Source: Chitinophagaceae bacterium
GTDB taxonomy: Bacteria > Bacteroidota > Bacteroidia > Chitinophagales > Chitinophagaceae
Length of the DNA stretch: 18,169 nt
Direction of reading: 5' to 3'
Assembly: GCA_947463105.1 (NCBI GenBank)
Contig: CANHSD010000027.1
Coordinates: 1-18,169, forward strand
Positions 15,508-18,169 of the stretch are shown piece after piece (within the stretch, counting starts at the first letter, position 1; the number at the start of each line of letters is the position of its first letter). Under the pieces are notes generated by a model. It made no database searches. It had not been told where the DNA came from and saw only the letters and a program-made list of their open reading frames with translations. A program made the position numbers and the translations under genes.

Positions 15508-16319
15508 TTAAATCTGCAGTAACCATAGCGCTTGTTCCCCAAATCAAAACCGGTCCATGGATTTTCTGGGAAAACCTGGAAGAAAGTATGGGCAAAGCCG
15601 CTGCATTGGGATTTGATGGCATTGAACTGTTCACTGCATCTGGCAATGCCATTGATCCAGAAAGACTAAGAACATTATTGCACCAATCCAATCTCGGGCT
15701 CGCTGCAGTTGGAACGGGTGCAGGAAAGGTTATCCATGGCCTTACCTTGACAGATACGAACATCACCATCAGAAAAAATGCCATTGCATTTATTCAAGAG
15801 ATGATGGAATTTGGTGCACAATTCGGTGCCCCTGCGATTATTGGTTCAATGCAGGGAAACGCTATTGCTGGCGAGAAACACAGTATTGGCATTGGCTTGT
15901 TGGCAGAAGGATTGCATATACTTGATCAACATGCCGCATCACTTGGAGTAAAGCTGATCTACGAACCACTCAACCGATATGAAACCAACCTGATGAACAC
16001 CCTGGATGATGGAGCGGCATTCATTGCATCCAACAAATTCAACAATATACAATTGCTTGCCGATCTGTTTCACATGAACATTGAGGAAGCTGATCCTGTA
16101 GCAAGTATTCAAAAAAATATTGAACACATCGGTCATGTCCATTTTGCCGACAGCAACCGCAAGCCTGTTGGTTTTGGACATACTGCAATGCAACCCATTG
16201 CCAATGCATTGATGGAATATGGCTATGATGGCTATGTGTCTGCAGAGGCCTTCCCATGGCCCGATCCAGATCAAGCAGCAGCACAAACCATCCGCTCATT
16301 CAAGCAATTTTTTAAATAA
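15504..16319 (+). CDS. Sugar isomerase/epimerase, D-tagatose 3-epimerase-like TIM barrel
   Basis: The 271-residue xylose-isomerase-like TIM barrel has metal ligands at E154 (YEPLNRYETN), D187 (LLADLFHMNIEE), H213 (HVHFADSNR) and E248 (VSAEAF). Further conserved residues are E160, H190 and R219. From memory, these equal the Pseudomonas cichorii D-tagatose 3-epimerase residues (E152, D185, H211, E246; H188, R217, E158) each shifted by +2, which strongly supports that fold and a C3-epimerase-type proton-transfer mechanism. The substrate could be a ketose or a keto sugar acid made by the two dehydrogenases. It starts inside the previous stop (ATGA), showing translational coupling. Alternatives are hydroxypyruvate isomerase or an IolE/IolI-type activity, but the residue spacing fits the epimerase group best. 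Confidence 0.87.
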   Translation: MIKSAVTIALVPQIKTGPWIFWENLEESMGKAAALGFDGIELFTASGNAIDPERLRTLLHQSNLGLAAVGTGAGKVIHGLTLTDTNITIRKNAIAFIQEMMEFGAQFGAPAIIGSMQGNAIAGEKHSIGIGLLAEGLHILDQHAASLGVKLIYEPLNRYETNLMNTLDDGAAFIASNKFNNIQLLADLFHMNIEEADPVASIQKNIEHIGHVHFADSNRKPVGFGHTAMQPIANALMEYGYDGYVSAEAFPWPDPDQAAAQTIRSFKQFFK

Positions 16320-16341
16320 CTCATCACATAAAACAAATAAC

Positions 16342-16677
16342 ATGCAACGTTTTTGTCTGGCCCTTGACTTGGTCGATGACCCAGAAATGATCAAAGAATA
16401 CGAACACCATCATGCAAAAGGAAGTGCATGGCCTGAAGTTACCCAACATGATATTGATGCCGGCATCAGCAATATTGAAATCTTTCGGACAGGCAACAGG
16501 ATGTTCATGATCCTTGAAACAGATGATGCATTTACATTTGAAAAGAAGGCCTTGTTTGATGCGACCAATCCCAAGATTGCAGAATGGGAGCAATTGATGT
16601 GGAAATTCCAATTGCCACTGCCCTGGGCCAAAGAAGGAGAAAAGTGGGTATTGATGAAAAGGATATTCAAGTCATAG
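16342..16677 (+). CDS. RhaM-family L-sugar mutarotase
   Basis: The 111-residue protein starts at ATG 16342. A longer in-frame start at 16219 lies inside the preceding gene and adds no family sequence. It has the DUF718/RhaM layout: MQRFCLALDL, then EYEHHHAKGSAWPEV with the conserved H/W-P-E active-site region, IEIFRTGNRMFMILE, EWEQLMWKFQLPLP and GEKWVLMKRIF at the end. Family members interconvert alpha and beta anomers of L-rhamnose, and related proteins serve L-fucose. It supplies the anomer used by the C1 dehydrogenase of the same operon, which is strong contextual support for an L-deoxy-sugar or similar L-sugar. It follows the epimerase by 22 nt and is the last gene of the operon. Converging transcription from the methyltransferase ends 14 nt away. 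Confidence 0.88.
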   Translation: MQRFCLALDLVDDPEMIKEYEHHHAKGSAWPEVTQHDIDAGISNIEIFRTGNRMFMILETDDAFTFEKKALFDATNPKIAEWEQLMWKFQLPLPWAKEGEKWVLMKRIFKS

Positions 16678-16691
16678 CATAGAATTACTTT

Positions 16692-17666
16692 TTATTTTTT
16701 TTGTGACAAGATGAATGATACAGCTGTCCCTGCATCGGTTTCTGATAAGCTGCTAAATTGTTTGTGAAATCTCGCTCTCGAAAAACCGATATCTTTTTTC
16801 AGGTCTTTTGTGAGTAATACATCAAATCCATTGTTTGAATTGGCATGCAGGTGTGCTGATTTCGGTTCTCTATTGATTATTACTTTCTTATTGCCATTTA
16901 AAAACTTCCACTCTGCATCAGAATAAAGCCATTGTCCATTCCAAGATTTTGTCATTCCGTGCGATGAAAAATCGATACAATGTGACATCATTGCTCCTGG
17001 CCGCAACAATGTATTCATTTTTTCATAGGTGCTATCTAATTTGTCTACGTATTGTAAAACTGCCTGAGAGAATATATAGTCTAATGAACTGGATTCGATT
17101 TCGGTATTTTTCTCCCAGGGAACAAAAAATTGTATTTCATCACTTCCGTGGATGTCCATATTTCTGATGGCTGACCTTAGTTTTATGATCCGATCTTCGG
17201 TCAACATTTTTTTCATCAAGTTGTCATTGAGTATCTGAGATGGGAATGCATATTCATCAAGCAATGGATATACCTCAGGGAATTCATGATTGTCTGGAAT
17301 AGGTGCTCTGTTTTTAAACAGGTCCACCAATTTGTCAAAAATCATTAGATTTCTTTTTGTATTCCAATAAGTATGTACATCCAGTGCATAGTATTTACGG
17401 CTACCTGTGATCAGTGCTGCTAATCCTATTCCTATAGATTCTCCCGGCCCCAACTCTGCAACAGTACTGTTTATATGGTTAAACCCAAACTTCTGTGCAT
17501 GCACGAGATGCCTCAGCCATACTGCATAGCAGTACCGGCTGTTGTCTGTTCCAAATGTTCGGGCATCTTGTTTTCTCCTGTCTACTAACTTCCTGATTGC
17601 TCCTTTGGTTAATGCAACAACTTTTTCTGTATTGATTATCATCCTGCTTTTTGGCTTAAAAGTCAA
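16692..17666 (-). CDS. Class I SAM-dependent methyltransferase
   Basis: The protein has 324 residues. SAM-binding motif I is VAELGPGESIGIGLAAL (69-85), followed by YYALDVHTY (92-100). The later acidic/hydrophobic strand SLDYIFSQAVLQYVDKLD (194-211) and LLRPGAMMSHCIDFSSHG (220-237) match the usual motif IV-VI order. The region with WNGQWLYSDAEWKFLNG and INREP resembles methyltransferases found near cell-surface glycan genes. It has no signal peptide or membrane segment, so it is cytoplasmic. It ends 14 nt from the mutarotase operon on the opposite strand and has its own upstream region, so it is probably not part of the glycan-degradation locus. The substrate is unknown. The start is 17666 or Met9 at 17642; both keep the domain intact. 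Confidence 0.85.
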   Translation of the reverse strand: MTFKPKSRMIINTEKVVALTKGAIRKLVDRRKQDARTFGTDNSRYCYAVWLRHLVHAQKFGFNHINSTVAELGPGESIGIGLAALITGSRKYYALDVHTYWNTKRNLMIFDKLVDLFKNRAPIPDNHEFPEVYPLLDEYAFPSQILNDNLMKKMLTEDRIIKLRSAIRNMDIHGSDEIQFFVPWEKNTEIESSSLDYIFSQAVLQYVDKLDSTYEKMNTLLRPGAMMSHCIDFSSHGMTKSWNGQWLYSDAEWKFLNGNKKVIINREPKSAHLHANSNNGFDVLLTKDLKKDIGFSRARFHKQFSSLSETDAGTAVSFILSQKK

Positions 17667-17787
17667 GATATTTTATTGATTTATTTTATTGATCAGACAT
17701 CTTCTATCTTGTAAGTATTATAATATATTTTTTCAAGCAGTGTCAAGGTGAAGCACTCCTTATAAGTTAGCCCCGAGGTTTGGTTTG

Positions 17788-17828
17788 TGATACTCATTTA
17801 ATTTAACCTAAATAAATTTTAAGTATCA
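17788..17828. repeat. Inverted repeat TGATACT / AGTATCA
   Basis: The arms TGATACT (17788-17794) and AGTATCA (17822-17828) are perfect complements separated by 27 nt of A/T-rich sequence that can itself partly pair. It could be a hairpin in the methyltransferase leader or a binding site. Function is unknown. Confidence 0.35.
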
Positions 17829-17872
17829 GAATGCACTTTCGCGCAACAAATGAGGTAAAAATATTTAAGTAG

Positions 17873-17884
17873 AGGCAATTGCCT
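17873..17884. repeat. 12-bp perfect palindrome AGGCAATTGCCT
   Basis: AGGCAATTGCCT is self-complementary and lies about 210 bp upstream of the methyltransferase start. It is a possible dimeric regulator site; nothing else supports a role. Confidence 0.3.
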
Positions 17885-17989
17885 GTTGGAAATTGATATT
17901 AAAGTTCAATGATGAAAGAATAAAGCAAATTTCGAACCTTTAGCGTCAACATCACTTTCTACCATATCGCAGATATATTGGGAATTCAG

Positions 17990-18022
17990 AAAAAAATCGG
18001 TCAACCGTTGAAAGTTGACCGA
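17990..18022 (-). terminator. Rho-independent terminator, minus strand
   Basis: On the minus strand TCGGTCAAC, an 8-nt loop and GTTGACCGA form a perfect 9-bp stem followed by seven T residues (plus-strand A run 17990-17996). It would end a minus-strand transcript arriving from beyond the right edge. The opposite direction has no T tract. Confidence 0.75.
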
Positions 18023-18169
18023 AATTCGCGTTTGGTAGCCCAAAAGGGCGTGATTTCGAATGATTTAAGACGAGACTTGGTTTATTTAATCAATTACTAA
18101 GAATCCCTATTATTTATTTTTGATGATTTAAAAGTGGTTTTCGACCCATAAATAAAACAGCTATAAACT

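Larger units (their letters stand above)
17667..18169. other. Non-coding stretch (about 500 bp) upstream of the methyltransferase
   Basis: I found no convincing gene in either strand. The stretch is AT-rich and holds several inverted repeats and one good minus-strand terminator, listed separately. It must contain the methyltransferase promoter, but I could not place it. A minus-strand gene probably ends just right of or near the window edge. Confidence 0.6.

Noticed and set aside
16219..16341. Longer N-terminus for the mutarotase (41 extra residues)
   Set aside because: It lies inside the epimerase gene in another frame, and the family begins at MQRFCLAL (16342).
17930..18062. tRNA-like or attachment-site remnant suggested by TTCGAA segments and a GCCC-AAAA-GGGC hairpin
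   Set aside because: No cloverleaf could be built and no flanking direct repeat or integrase is present.
18097..18168. Short minus-strand open frame running off the right edge (23 codons, ending at a TAG)
   Set aside because: It is too short to recognise and other frames are similarly open; it could be the C-terminus of a gene ended by the terminator at 17990-18022, but this cannot be shown here.
1..18169. CRISPR array, rRNA, prophage or complete insertion sequence
   Set aside because: No regularly spaced repeats, no rRNA-like sequence, no transposase or phage gene was seen.

Overview
The window looks like chromosomal DNA of a Bacteroidota member. It holds a SusC/SusD outer-membrane glycan-uptake pair, Sus-type lipoprotein and secretory signals, AT-rich spacers without Shine-Dalgarno motifs, and tightly packed carbohydrate genes. 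Assignment to a Chitinophagaceae/Sphingobacteriia-like lineage is a guess from gene style, not a measurement.

Layout. Positions 1-5566 (minus strand) carry a catabolic block read right to left: a two-domain SGNH esterase, a right-handed beta-helix protein resembling GH141 with a C-terminal golvesin/xanthan-lyase-like binding domain, an ACS-type MFS permease, and the N-terminal third or so of an FAD-dependent oxidoreductase cut by the window edge. A clear hairpin-plus-T-tract terminator (5670-5721) separates this block from susC-susD (5752-10514, minus). A divergent LacI-family regulator (10752-11909, plus) faces susC across a 237-bp spacer. That spacer holds a tandem CGTTWA hexamer array and a second TAACGTTA palindrome, both plausible operators. 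A convergent sulfatase (12029-13453, minus) follows. A compact plus-strand operon (13530-16677) then encodes an aldo/keto reductase, a zinc alcohol dehydrogenase, a tagatose-3-epimerase-like TIM-barrel enzyme and a RhaM-type mutarotase. A class I methyltransferase (16692-17666, minus) and about 500 bp of non-coding DNA close the window. That last stretch contains palindromes and a minus-strand terminator.

How the genes fit together (inference). SusC/SusD import an oligosaccharide. The sulfatase, SGNH esterase and beta-helix glycosidase candidate remove sulfate, acyl groups and a terminal sugar. The MFS permease carries the released sugar or sugar acid across the inner membrane. The plus-strand operon anomerises and oxidises it by a non-phosphorylating route. 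A deoxy-L-sugar such as L-fucose, or the closely related L-galactose, fits the mutarotase, the L-galactose/L-fucose-dehydrogenase-like AKR and the GH141-like protein. The substrate is not proven, and no lactonase, dehydratase or aldolase is visible here.

The most unusual item is the regulator. Its LacI helix-turn-helix is preceded by an InsA/IS1-type zinc ribbon (C6, C9, C29, C32) in the same reading frame, and the facing control region carries a repeated hexamer instead of one simple LacI operator.
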